64,000 bases of DNA from Agrypnia vestita (GCA_016648135.1 JADDOH010008069.1:1-64000), one strand, 5' to 3'; positions 24,194-35,664 are shown, numbered from the stretch's first letter. The notes: a model not told the origin generated them from the letters alone. Numbers and translations: made by a program.

Positions 24194-24445
24194 CTAGCTA
24201 TGCCCGCACGGTTTCGCACGCATAGATTTTTAGTAAACTGTTTGGATCGTCATAGAACTTTCGCGAACCTTCTAGAATATTCTCCTTCCAGAACATTCAA
24301 GAAATTTATCGATTGTACGGGAACCTTCTAGACACATCGACACATTCCGCCACTCAGCTTAGAATTTATATTAGATTTTCTAGAACCTTCTCCTTCCTGA
24401 ACTTTCTAGAGCAGGTTTTTCCGGAACCTTCTAGACTCACCTACA
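24194..24445 (-). mobile_element. Helitron 3' terminus with adjoining body
   Basis: On the minus strand the sequence ends GTGCGAAACCGTGCGGGC, ATAG, CTAG|T. A CTRR end followed by T, preceded by a G+C-rich hairpin, is the Helitron 3' signature, and the same type of end occurs at 27.44 kb. The element extends rightward. Its 5' TC end was not found, so the right limit is arbitrary. The heat-shock-element array lies inside. Confidence 0.55.
24255..24436. promoter_or_regulatory. Array of heat-shock-factor-type binding sites
   Basis: From 24255 six units alternate perfectly at 5-bp spacing (GAA, TTC, GAA, TTC, GAA, TTC). After a 3-nt spacer come four more (TTC, GAA, TTC, GAA) to 24303. A second cluster at 24378-24411 has TTC, GAA, TTC, the same TCC spacer, then TTC, GAA, TTC and an imperfect GAG. 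Single GAAnnTTC pairs are at 24321 and 24424. HSF trimers bind nGAAn/nTTCn arrays. The site pattern is direct observation; binding is inference. Confidence 0.65.
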
Positions 24446-24759
24446 TAGTCGGCGCGCCTATTTTGAAACAATCTAAAGCATTTGCGGCATTCCCATAACA
24501 AAACAATGTGCTAGAAAGCACATTTTCGTCACCCACTCCCACCCACGCATAGCCACCTCCACCAAACTCGCATATGACAACTCGATGTGACACCAAGGGC
24601 TATCCACCACCATAACCACCAGTGGGTGGTTGTGGCTGGTTGTGGAGAAAACTTGGCGGATAGGGAAACACGGGTTTCTTTTTATATACATAATATATTT
24701 CGATATAATAATATAATAATAATCAGGACATAAATTCATTTGTTATATTTGGCTGAGTT

Positions 24760-25260
24760 TTAGCATTTTTATCACTTCTATTGTGAAATTGTTATTAATC
24801 AATTGTTTGGTCTGTTGTGACAGGTCGTTGTACAATTTTAATCCGTTACAAATTATTCGTTATTGCCCTGTGTCTGTTTTGGCTCGAGCTATTTGGTAGG
24901 TTTGTGCCATTATGGTGTAGTGTTAATGATTTTCGTGTATTTTGTGTAATTTAATGTCTTCGTCTTGTATTTCGCCGTTTGCTAGATCGTGAATGAGTTT
25001 TAGTGTTTCGATATTTGTAATGTTATCAACATTAAGGCCCGGTTGCTCCATCAGAAGTAAGAGTAAGAGTTAAGCAAAAAGCATACATTTTTACGAAAAC
25101 GAGTGTTTTGATTGGTGGAGAACGCAAAAATCTATACTTTTTTCTTAACTTTTACTCTTACTTCTGATGGCGCAACAGGGCCTAAGTTGCTATGTTATTC
25201 GGTAAACTGTTTCAGTTGGTGTCAGGTATTTCAAAATGTAGACCATTCTCAGTATTTTAT
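24760..25260 (-). pseudogene. Non-LTR reverse-transcriptase C-terminal remnant, split by a MITE
   Basis: On the minus strand one frame gives NITNIETLKLIHDLANGE and EDIKLHKIHEN. A frame after a stop gives NGLKLYNDLSQQTKQLI. NGxKLYNxL is the usual C-terminal motif of CR1/Jockey-type reverse transcriptases. The MITE at 25036-25182 interrupts it. Multiple stops; a dead fragment. Confidence 0.5.
25036..25182. mobile_element. PIF/Harbinger-type MITE, 147 bp
   Basis: The ends GGCCCGGTTGC and GGCCCTGTTGC (reverse complement) open arms of about 38 bp that share CCATCAGAAGTAAGAGTAA. A TAA trinucleotide flanks both sides (25033-25035 and 25183-25185). A 3-bp TWA duplication with G-rich ends is the Harbinger signature. 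No ORF. Confidence 0.85.
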
Positions 25261-25284
25261 TTTCTGCATAACATCTGCATAAAA

Positions 25285-25553
25285 GTTTGGAAAGATCGAT
25301 GCGCGAGAATATACCAGAAGGTTCGAGATGAAAGTTCTCTATAAATAAGGCGTGCGCGGCATAAACAGTCGATGTTGCTTCGATTAACCACAGAAGGTTA
25401 AAGTCATAAACGAACTATGAAACGGCGTTAATACAAAATACCTCCACGTGGAATATTCTGGTGGCGAATCAGTGCGATTAAAGAATTGTGTTTCGATTAA
25501 GTTTGTATCCAGTGAATTTGTTCATAAATAAATTTTTAATATATTTTAAGTGT
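25285..25553 (+). promoter_or_regulatory. LTR-like or heat-shock-like promoter segment
   Basis: TATAAATA at 25340-25347 is followed 26 bp on by an initiator-like CAGTC (25366-25370). Upstream are GAAGGTTCGAGAT and AAAGTTC, an imperfect heat-shock element at the spacing expected before a TATA box. An AATAAA lies near 25527. The segment ends AAGTGTCA followed by TTTGGTTCGCACC. This could be an LTR (U3-R-U5 plus primer site) or a captured promoter. No matching second LTR is in the window. Confidence 0.4.
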
Positions 25554-25554
25554 C

Positions 25555-27119
25555 ATTTGGTTCGCACCGCCGCGAATCCGTGATTAATCTCGTCAAAATT
25601 TACGAAGGTATATATGGGTATATAATAATGTATATAATAAATGTTATGTAATAATGATCAAGACATGATTGCAAAGATAACGCTAACTGTTGAAAATAGA
25701 CCAGTTTACAATATATAAATATTAACTTAAATAGTGTTAGGAAAACCAAGATAGAAAAAAAAAATTCTATATAAAGATTTTTAAAAAAGTAGCTCATGCT
25801 GATAAAATTGCTATTTTGCTAAATTGATAAAAACAAGCTTTCTTAACAGTACCTACGTATAAACCAAACGAATCTGGAATTTTGAATGAAAATGCCTATA
25901 TTTTTTTAATCTACCGGTAATAGAATATTCTAGGTTCGAGTCCCGCTGTTAATAATATTTTTTGACCGAACGATATAAATTTCTGTGTATCTTTTTTTAA
26001 GTGAGTTTTCTTTTGTCATAAAAGATCGACATTGCAAGTCTTTATTAGCATATTGAAAAACATAACACAAAACATATAATTATACCGTAATGTTGATGTA
26101 TTTTATTTTAATGGTAACATTTATTAATAATGTTATCGTGTATCTCTGACATTAGTCTCAAAATGCTTACATAAATTACTCTGAACTGTTTTTAATTAGG
26201 AAGAATCATGAATATATCATAACTGCAAACGGAAGAGGACATTAAAATAATGTTCGTGATAGCTGAAGGATTAATTATAAATTACTCCAACATTTTATCT
26301 TCGTTTCTTGTGTATGAAAGATTACTAGTTATAAAAAAAGTTTTTTTGTAGATTTGATGATTTGTAACGTAGACTGGATATGTTAAAAAATACATAAATC
26401 AAACATAAAAAGTAATTTATTAAATAATAATTACAATACACAAGTTTGTAACCAATGTTGTACCGATCAAAAGTAATTATTTAACGAGTAAACACGTTGT
26501 TTCTTTCCATTTAGACGTGTTACCGAATTTCTAAATAACATTAACAAAAATAGTACTGAGCCAACTGTAAAAGGCATCATTCACGAAATTATGTCTGTCA
26601 AGTCAAGATGTTCAACATTTAAGATAGGCCACACGTTATGAAACGTATGTCGAATGGACTGGAGCAAACCAGAACTTGGGGATTCTTGCGAACGCATCTT
26701 CGGTTCATGAAATTTACCGAAAATATAATTCCGGCTTGTGATATCCTTTCAATTTCATAATCATTCGGATTTTACAATCAGTAAAAATGAATCATCATTA
26801 TAAGTCATTTTCTATACTCTCTCATGTCTTTTTATTTTCCATTCCACTCCACTTTTCTCCATTCTTTGTTATTCGTTTGATTCTCACCACTCACATTTTA
26901 TATTATTTTTATTAAAGAGGCAAGTACAGAGACTTCTATAAAACTAACATCAACTATAAGCAAAATAAATGGTTATTTCAGTTCTCCAATTAAAAGTATC
27001 TGTAGCATACAATTATACTAAACAAAAATGCACATTAGAAAATTGAAATAATTTTTACAAAATATTTAAAACAGACCATAAGGGAGGCGTTGCCAGTGAC
27101 GTAAAAGAATTTATTATTA
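25555..27119. other. A+T-rich spacer
   Basis: No gene recognised. A lone B-box-like GGTTCGAGTCC at 25934 lacks an A box and may be a SINE remnant. Confidence 0.5.
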
Positions 27120-27443
27120 TCTATACTAATCTTAGTAATATATAAAGAGGTAAAGTTTATAAGTTTGGATGTAGGAGGTAATTTCCGAAATTACTCATCC
27201 GATTTCAAAAATTCTTTCACCAATATTTAGAATGAACTTTCAGAGTGGACATAAGCATATTATCCCGTGAAAATAAAAAGGCTTTTCGTGGTGACCTACT
27301 TTACCGCTAAAGTCGACAAAAAATGATCTAGCGATGCGTTTTTTACGAACGTTGCCTAAACGATAAGTTTAATACACAAATTGATAAAATATGTCTTAAA
27401 GTTACTAAAAATCTACGCGTGCGAAGCCGCGCGGGTAAGCTAA
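27120..27443 (+). mobile_element. Small non-autonomous Helitron, 324 bp
   Basis: It begins TCTATACTAATC after an A and ends GCGGGTAAGCTAA before a T. A G+C-rich hairpin (CGCGTGCGAAGCCGCGCG) lies just before the CTAA. TC...CTRR between A and T, with no target duplication, defines Helitrons. The first ~230 bp match the minus-strand copy at 49263-49500 (GGATGTAGGAGGTAAT, CGATTTCAAAAATTCTTTC). No Rep/helicase coding. Confidence 0.85.
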
Positions 27444-29023
27444 TAGAAAATAATTCCAATAATGTGTGTTGCTGAATAATCAGGTGCACACAAAAATAAG
27501 TTGCGGTCAATACGCAAAAGTCTGAAGTTTCGAAATACACTGGGAGCAGCTAGTAGAAGGTGCAGATTTTTTTCTTTAAGTTTTTCTTAAAGTTGTTTCA
27601 ATAAGTGCTTAGCATATCAACGTCCCGACAGCATTATTGGTTATATAAACTGTAAATCCTAGTGATTGGGTTGTTTTTGACGATTTTGTTACTATGGCGA
27701 TCTAGCTGAAATGTGTTACGTTTCCGGAGACCAGGATTAGGCGCATAGAAGTTGATGCATTCATAGTTCCGTTAATTAACACAGATAAATCAACAAGTAT
27801 TCTCCTATCACTTAATTGTTCATCTATCATAATCTTTCTATATTCTACCTAATAGAAATTCTAATAAAATTTCTATATCGGTTAATAATTTATTTTGAAA
27901 TTGTTATATGTTGAAATTTTGAAATAACATTTATGGTTAGCAACATAACTAACTAATATGCATTGAAATAAATATTCTTTGATTAGAAATAAATGTAGAA
28001 TACTGGATATTTTCGACGATTCTGGTGTGTTCAGATTTTCATTTAGAGCCCAGATATCTGTTCACTACTTGGTGTTTGAAGCCTTCGGATGTGGATATAG
28101 CAAAACCTGTATGTAACTTTAAGATTCGTGTTTTATTTTTGTTTTGAAATTATATAAATCCTCTTGTTAACCTAAATGGTTGGCTTTAATACTTAATTTT
28201 TGCATGCATTTATTAACTTTTGATTAGTGAATATTTTTCATAAAAATGCATGCTGTTTTAGGAAAAAGGACACAAAGGTGTCACAATCTCGTTCTCTCGG
28301 AGTATTTAGTTTTGGAAATATTTGGTCTCTGCAAATATTCTCGCTTCGTAACACCTCTGATAATACAGTGAAAGCTTTCTAAAACTTCAATGAATATCTG
28401 CATGGATGCATTCGAAATGATTTATTATGAGAACCTTGATAGTCTAGAATTTATCTGCAGCGTTGCAGTGTTCCGACTGCATTGGGCTCAGGATCTACAA
28501 AAGTTCCGCCAGTATACAGTGTATAGTAATTGAATAATAACTTTTCAAATGCTTTAGTCTGACTAAACCTTAATGTGATGGTGCATTTATTTTCAGGCAA
28601 TTTTTCAATTGAAATTTTTTCGTCATCTTACATTCTTTACATTCTGTAATATTTTCAAGTTCTCATATTTGTGCACAAAAACCTTATTAACAAAATGCCA
28701 ATATATTTTTTGTAAATAGTGATAATTATAAAACTATAATGCATAACTATAAAACTAGAAATAGGAATATAATAAGATTACCATATGAGTAAGAAAAAGA
28801 TGTACATAAATTTGTCTAATGTACGGGGGTATTAAAATATACGTTGATATGCCGGAAAACATGAAGAATATAAATAAATAAGGTGAATTATTTTAAAAAT
28901 AAATCCTACAATTATTGTAAAAATAGTATAGAATTTTAGGTTATAGGATGTTATTAAAGATTGTAAGAATTGATAGATTGTAGAATATTATAGATTATGT
29001 AAATGTAAACATGTAAGATATTA
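27444..29023. other. A+T-rich spacer
   Basis: No gene recognised. An AGATTGTAAGAATTG-type repeat flanks the mariner on both sides (28965 and 30356). Confidence 0.5.
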
Positions 29024-29025
29024 TA

Positions 29026-30311
29026 TTAGGTCCTTACATATGAAATTGGCGTTTAGTATGGGAGGAATATAAAGCCGATTTTTTTTTATTATAATATATT
29101 TATTTAATCAAAGTATGTACCATTGCTATCTATGCACTTTTTCCATCTCATAGGTAGTTCATCGATCCCTTTACTAAAAAAACCATTCGGACGGGAATCA
29201 ATAAAATCTTTGAAGGCGGTTTGGACTGCCCCATCGGAGTTGAATTTTTTCCTTTGCAAGAAGTTATCCAAATTTCGAAAAAAATGGTAATCTGTTGGGG
29301 CAAGGTCCGGAGAGTACGGTGGATGTCTTAGACATTCCAATTGAAGCTCCTCTAATTTGATAGACGTCTGTTGTGCAGTGTGTGGTCTAGCGTTATCATG
29401 AAGCAGCAGTGGCCTAGAGCGATTAACCAGCCTCGGTTGTTTAGCAGCTAGCTTTTCCATCATGGTTTGCAGTTGCTGACAATAGACATCTGCCGTAATC
29501 GTCTGGCCAGATTTAAGAAAGCTGTAGTGAACGACACCAGCACTAGTCCACCAAACGCTCACAAGTAACTTTTTTGGAGTCAATTTTCGCTTGGGGCATG
29601 GTTTGGCTGGTTCGGCAGGGTTCAGCCATTGCGATGAGCGCTTCCGCTTATCGTACAGGATTCACTTTTCATCACAAGTAATGATTCGATTTAAAATCCC
29701 TTCATTATTGTGCCGGTTGAGTAATGCAACGCAGCAGTCAACGCGCGTTTGTTGATTTGCTTCACTCAATTCGTGAGGTACCCACCTTTCAAGCTTTTTC
29801 ACCTTACCAATTTGCTTCAAGTGGATTAAAACAGTTTTATCACTAACACCGCAGCCTGCAGCTAACTCGGATGTGGTTTGCGATGGATCCGCTTCCACAA
29901 TAGCCTTCAATTCTTCATTATCAACTTTGGTCTCCGGCCGTCCACGGCGCTTGTTCTGCAGGTCGAAATTTCCAGAACAAAAACGTTGGAACCAAAAACG
30001 CACTGTGTTTTCTTTTGCGGCACCGTCGCCGTACACATCATTAATCCTTCGAGCCGTTTCTGCAGCACTGGTGCCATGGTGGAACTCGTACTCGTAAATA
30101 ACGCGATATTTCAAGTTTTTCATATTCTAAACTGAGTGACGCTAAGAAAAAAACAATTGAGGAAAAAACAAATGAATTATAATTTTCAAAACACAAATAC
30201 ATGAGTAAATAGCTGTACAAATTTGGATTTGGAATTCCTAACCAAAGAGAAGATATTTGAGATCAAATTTGCCAGTACGGCAAAACGCCAATTTCATATG
30301 TAAGGACCTAA
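29026..30311 (-). mobile_element. Complete mariner element, 1286 bp
   Basis: Perfect 29-bp terminal inverted repeats start TTAGGTCCTTACATATG at both ends. TA lies directly outside each end (29024-29025 and 30312-30313), the mariner target duplication. The single gene is on the minus strand. Length, TIR length and gene position are normal for a full-length mariner. Confidence 0.96.
29104..30123 (-). pseudogene. Mariner transposase with one in-frame nonsense codon
   Basis: Encodes the cut-and-paste transposase that binds the element's TIRs and moves it to TA sites in the nucleus. The frame has 339 codons, close to the family's ~345. It opens MKNLKYRVIYEYEF, has helix-turn-helix regions in the N-terminal third, and carries WVPHEL near residue 118. 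The three catalytic aspartates are all present: in TCDEK, in HDNARPH, and in YSPDLAPTDYHFF, with exactly 34 residues between the last two (DD34D). It ends GTYFD plus TAA at 29104-29106. Codon 154, right after CDEK, is TGA (29662-29664) where the family has W (TGG), a single-base change. No frameshift was seen, so the copy looks young but inactive as read. Resemblance to the cecropia-type subfamily is from remembered motifs. Confidence 0.93.
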
Positions 30312-30313
30312 TA

Positions 30314-32163
30314 TATTAAATAAAACAAATTATTGTGAAGTTGCAATTTAAAGATATTATAGATTGTAAGAATTGAAAAATTACAGGGAATTATAGGATA
30401 TGTAATTGTTAATATGTTAGTAAATATGGAATGTAACAAAAAAATAGAGATTATTAAATGTAAAATACGAGTTAATATACGGTATGCTATATGAACTTAC
30501 TTAAGAAATTTATTAATAAATAAAAAAAGTTTCAAAATAATAATATACCACTGGGCGTTATATTATCTGAAAAAAAATTCTTACTGAAAATGTGTTTATA
30601 GGATAAAGCACTTTGAAGCACTTCAGACGTAAATCTATAGAATAATGCTGAAAATAAGCTGTTTAAATATTTTATTTTTAAGTAAAGTTATATTAAGCAA
30701 CATGCATTATTAAGTGAACTAAAGTGAATTTGAACAGTATAAAAAGCAATGTGTTACAAAGGAAGTTTTGAAAGTAACACGGGAATCGACATGTGAGGTA
30801 AAGGGTGACGAGTCAGCGTAGTGGTAGTGGAAGAGGGAATGAGATGCAGTAAGTGATTGGCCAAAGACGATTTAGTGATGATGCGGATATTGCGGTATAC
30901 TGATTTAAATTTACCGATTCATTCAAAGACATATTTTTTCTGGTCCGTTCTCAGGCCAACTCTAAAAATATGAAAAAGGTATTAGGTATATCGTATATAA
31001 TAAAATTAATATAACCTTATTATATTAAACGTCCTCGGTTAGAGGATTGTCTTAGGATTATCTAATTTTTAAAAATTATACGATTTGATGTTTTTTAATA
31101 CCAACTCAGTATTATTATCAATCTTACGTAATCACCACTTATATTTATGCATTTGTCATATCCGTTCAAGAGCTTTATATTTCCACTGTTGTAGTCTATT
31201 TTGAACAATTGTAGCCAAAACTGCTCGACAAAACCATGGGCAGGATTAGATCCCTTTGGATTGTGGGTCCTCAGATATAAGAAGAGTTCAATCCTAGATC
31301 TATATGTTCTGAGCATCTTGGACATGGGAAGACAGGGTTCTTATTTCGCTAGTCCTTTCTGATTACAGATTGCCACTGCCGTTTAAAGTACATATTTAAC
31401 GCTATGGTACACCATAGCACTCCAGTTAGGCTTGCCTCCTGTTCGCTTTCAGGAAGTATTTGAAGCGGTTCTTTGGCTTCCGTGTGAGCAATTAAATTGG
31501 GTTATCTGGAAATACATAATCTCCTCTGGTAGTTGATGCACAAATATACACCACGGTACTAGATAGATGGTTATATTGCTTACTAGCGTTTATGGTGCAA
31601 CGGATAAATGACGTTAAAATAACCCGATCTTTAAATTATTATGAATTTAACGACATGCAATAAAATTGCATGTCGTTAAAAGTAATACTGAATTCGACTT
31701 CATTCCAATTCTCTTTATTAAAAAGGCACTTGCTTTTAATTGGCATCGGCGGTAAATGAAAAGTTAACATTGCCTTTCTAATTTTGATTAGCCGACCGCA
31801 GATGCGATGTTGCTGTTTGCTTATCAACATCGGTAAATGACTTTTGCATGCGTATGTAGAACGTTGGTTTTCATATTTGACCATTAGCTCGATTAAGAGC
31901 GCTGCTCTTGATTTTGTACAGGAAACTAAAATATATATTTAAAGGTGTATCTGTAGTGAAAAACGTGTAGGAAATTAATACTTTGCCTGCGCGATATACG
32001 CAATGAAACAATATAGCGAATGAATTTTGTCACGGGTATGTCCCGTTCATAGACGGACGTCATTTGATTATTTTAAAAATTTTATTCAGCCCGTCAGGCA
32101 GTCAAAAATATAAGCATGCAAAATAAAATAATCATTTCATATAATAAATAAATACAAGTATAT
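30314..32163. other. Spacer without genes, one hairpin
   Basis: No coding region recognised. A 16-bp perfect stem (TTTAACGACATGCAAT and its complement, AAA loop) is at 31646-31680. Confidence 0.5.
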
Positions 32164-32475
32164 ATTTTATTTTCATCACTTACATATTGAAAATATTAGC
32201 ATGTATAAAAATTCGATTTACAATGTTTTCATGGTTTTTATCATTTTATTCGACTTTATGAAAGCGAATGGATTTTTCATAATCGATATAAGTTACTTTA
32301 ACGATAGTTCACTTTTTTCAAAAAATAAGTCTGAAATATTTTAATAAACGCAAATTTTGATGTCGCATATCTCTATAACTATCGATATTAGATCATGGTT
32401 GCTTCGACATTTTCGACTCATTAACAAAGCAGGAATCCTCCTATAAAGTTTCTGCTAGCTATAAGATACCCTGTG
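32164..32475. mobile_element. Family P fragment joined to a family G half copy
   Basis: 32164-32210 (TCATCACTTACATATTG, AAATATTAGCATGT) is one end of family P. From 32215 the family G core and right arm follow, ending GCTAGCTATAAGATACCCTGT. Confidence 0.6.
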
Positions 32476-32661
32476 TAAGTGGTGAAAAGTATATTTTTAT
32501 TATTTATATTTATAATGTCACCACTATATATAAATATAGAAAGATAAATAAAATAAAAAAAAGCATTTTGATCTTTTGAATTAATCATTTTATAAGCCAA
32601 AAATGTTTTATAACGGAAAGCATTTAAAAATGAGTACGATTTTTTATATTTTTTTAATTCC

Positions 32662-32820
32662 AAAAGGTTCAGATGCCGGCAAACTTCTTCAAATTCTTTG
32701 GCGTAGTGGGGGAATGCGCAGAAGACAAAATTTGGGTCTTGTTGGTGGAATGGTACATGCGCAAACTTCTCCCCACTACGCCGTAAAATTTCAAGATGTT
32801 TGCCGGCTACTGTAACAGAT
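32662..32820. mobile_element. Palindromic MITE, ~155 bp
   Basis: GCCGGCAAACTTCTTCAAAT and GGCGTAGTGGGG on the left are inverted on the right (CCCCACTACGCC and AAGATGTTTGCCGGC). Arms are about 55 bp. The target duplication is unclear. Confidence 0.75.
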
Positions 32821-33372
32821 TTCTTTGTTAAATAAAAATCTTGGTATTAGCATTAATACGGACTGAATTAGTGAAGGGATGAATAGGTTTTTTCCTAAGA
32901 TTGATGTGATCTACAATTTTGTTGACACTTGAGCAATTGACATGTAACTGAAACTGGGAATTCTTATTTTATTAAGGATACAGGGAAAGTCTTTTTTATA
33001 GGAAAAGTGAGGGTTTAATACAGTTGTGTATAATTTTATAGGCCCTGTAAGATTGTCAGATAGGCAGGTTGAAATATTTGAATAGTATAAAAGCAAAGAC
33101 AATATCCACTTCAACCAATCAACCCCCTAGGATGTGTCACGTGACAAAATGGCCAAAAAATCATAACAAAGACAACAATATCCAATAATTTCATAGCAAA
33201 CATAGAAACATCCACATTTAATAGCTAAATTTTTATTTATACACGTATATGAAAGGAAAATTGAGGTGGCTATCGTTTTATTTCCAATAAGATATAGGTT
33301 TCATAGATTCCAAAGAAAGTTCCTTGAGTTTTTACAGTTTTATTTTATTTACTTAAAATCTATTTGTTTTTT

Positions 33373-33430
33373 ATTTTACCCTTCAACAGGCCAAGAGGCC
33401 CAATCACAGAAGCGAAACACATCACAAAAC
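33373..33430 (-). mobile_element. SINE 3' fragment
   Basis: The reverse complement reads TTTCGCTTCTGTGATTGGGC and TTGGCCTGTTGAA, then an A-rich tail. This is the 3' part of the SINE at 35487. Confidence 0.7.
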
Positions 33431-34599
33431 ACGATGAGTAAATCACGTAGAAATTTACATATTTATCTCAGAAACACCTCAGTAGGATGATGTTGCCTTT
33501 GCTATGATGTTCCTTATTTGTAGTATGTTTGTGATTACCATCTAGGGCATCTTATTTTGAAGAACTCCACATGCCGTTGTGAGTGTATACGGTTTTACTG
33601 GTGACTATGCGATTAGAATGTATAAATAAATGTATTATTCATACTACTAATCGGCACGTATAATGCAGATAGTGATTCACTCGACTTCCAACTATTTATC
33701 AGAGTAATATTTATATCACTTGAACATATATATATACATATAAAAATATAGTCACATACTTAGGTACCCACTGACCCGATGCTGTTCTCAAGGTTGATAA
33801 AATAAACCACATGATTTTGCAAAATGTCTTTTATGAAGAAATGTATTTCACATTTACCCCCAAAATATTATATGTGTTGTATAATATTATATATTATAAA
33901 ATATTATAGAAAGTAATACACAAATGTTTTTAAATATTTTAACTGCGGAATAATTTAAAATGCATATTAGATTACTCAATTAATTCGTCAAACCTTTCTT
34001 TCTAACAAAAAAAATTAAGGTAAATGTTGTTGACGATAAAAAAAATGGTTGTATGATTTGCTGATATAATAACTATCAGGGATAAACGGTGATTACACAA
34101 CTTCTGAATTTGTTATTTATTATGAGCATTATTCTATAATTCTGTATTAGTCATTAATTATCGGATCTCACTCGATATATAGAAAATGAATTATTCTATG
34201 CATGTGTCCGTATACGAGAATTTAAAAAATAAATGTACTATTCAAATAAAATGTGCAGCAGTACACATAAAATTTTGGATAAAGGATTTAAAAATATATA
34301 AATTCATTTTCGCTACAAGATAAAAACAAAATTATTTGTACTTAAAATATCTTTATATCCTTGATTGATACGGCAGTTCCTTTGTGTTTATTATAAGTAA
34401 CACTAAATTAAACTTTTCACGCGCACACCGCATTGAGTAATTTTGTCAATATTGTCAAGGGTCACGGCTGCGGGAGACGAAAATGCTGGAAATTAATTAG
34501 TTTTTTTTTGATTATTTTACTAACTTGACAAAGACACTCAACACGTATTAAATTAATACACTATTCTTGAAATCATACTATTTCGAAATTTGTTGCTGC
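33431..34599. other. A+T-rich spacer
   Basis: No recognised feature. Confidence 0.5.
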
Positions 34600-34960
34600 A
34601 ACGCTTTATTATCGCTGGGAACACTTTGTTTATCACTTGCTAGAACATTCCATCCTATTCTCGCACGTAGTAGTCGCATTTATTTATTTCGCCACTTAGG
34701 TATTTCGCTCGATTATTTCTTAATAATATCTGCTTAATATCGCTTAATATCTGTCCCTCCGAAATTCCACGACTAGCCACATTGGCCGTCATCCGAGGCT
34801 TTTTTCACACCGATAAATGTTAAAACAAACTGTATTGCGCAGCGCGCTGCTGCTTTATATTCACGATACGCTGGCTTTCGAACTCTCGAGAAGATTATTT
34901 TCGTTTCTAATAGAATTAAAGAGGAGTTTCTCATCGCTTCTGGGTTGTTCTAGACGTCTC
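34600..34960 (-). promoter_or_regulatory. LTR-like promoter module L, copy 1
   Basis: Minus strand, in order: ATCTTCTCGAGAG, TATAAAG, then AGTTTGTTTTAACATTT, GTCGTGGAATTTCGGAG, an AATAAATAAA stretch and CCCAGCGATAATAAAG. The same order is at 60010-60300. A TATA box, a conserved block ~30 bp downstream and poly(A)-type signals suggest U3-R-U5 of an LTR. No primer site or coding region is attached. Confidence 0.45.
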
Positions 34961-35074
34961 CCGGATGAGTAGATAATCCTAGAGGGCTGTAGGATAGCAG
35001 TCCATAGTGTTGTTGCAAAGTGACATACCAAGGGATTCGGACTGTGAGCAATTCCTTCTACTTAACATTTCGTT

Positions 35075-35190
35075 ACAACATTATAGTTTCAAGAGGACCA
35101 GTTTCTCTCAACATCAGGTGTAATTAATAATTTTAACTACATCTGTCGATGAGAAGGACTGCTCCTCTCGAAACTATAGTTTGAACGAAA
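35075..35190. mobile_element. Family E-like palindrome
   Basis: TATAGTTTCAAGAGGACC on the left is inverted as CTCCTCTCGAAACTATAG on the right, with an A+T-rich centre. Each arm has a hammerhead-like hairpin (minus 35080-35122, plus 35136-35187) with changes in the CTGANGA core (CTGATGT, CTGTCGA). Confidence 0.6.
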
Positions 35191-35486
35191 TAATTCAAGA
35201 TGCACGCGTGCTAAAAAATAAGCTTGTCGAAAAATAATTAAATTATATAATAATATTAAATTTTTTTTAATATTATCAAACTTCGAATGTACCGGTACTT
35301 TTAATTATTCAATTAAAAGTAAAAATGTGTAATTTATTGAGAAGTTAATAAAAAATTATAAATAAAAGTAAGAATCAATTTAAATATTGAAATTATTTGG
35401 TTTTTGAATTTACTTGAAATAAATTAAAATCTGTCAAACTTAAAACGTCAAAATTGATGTATTTAAATGTTATACAATAACTGTTT

Positions 35487-35664
35487 GGCGGCCCTCGTAG
35501 CCCAGTAGGCATGACACTGCTTCTCACACCGAGGTTTCCGGGTTCGATACCCGGTGAGTGACAGTAAATCCAGGTGATTTACTCAAGCCTGGGTGTTTTG
35601 TGTTGTGTTTCGCTTCTGTAATTGGACCTATTGGCCTGTTGAAACGTAAAAATTAAAAAAAAAA
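35487..35664 (+). mobile_element. tRNA-derived SINE
   Basis: A polymerase III A box TAGCCCAGTAGG (35498-35509) and B box GGTTCGATACC (35541-35551) match the consensus exactly at tRNA-like spacing (32 bp between them). A tRNA-unrelated body follows (GTTTCGCTTCTGTAATTGG), then an A-rich tail. The B-box arm is perfect (CCGGGTTCGATACCCGG), but no aminoacyl stem closes, so this is a SINE and not a tRNA gene. Its 3' part recurs at 33373. Confidence 0.85.

Noticed and set aside
24313..24498. 61-codon frame over the HSE array
   Set aside because: It is produced by the repeated TTCTAGAACC words and has no protein family resemblance.
25922..25950. Second SINE or tRNA from a B-box-like GGTTCGAGTCC
   Set aside because: No A box at the right distance and no A-rich tail.
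29873..30135. Plus-strand open frames inside the mariner
   Set aside because: Shadows of the minus-strand transposase.
35498..35551. Possible tRNA gene
   Set aside because: A and B boxes are perfect but there is no closing acceptor stem, and a SINE body and A-rich tail follow.
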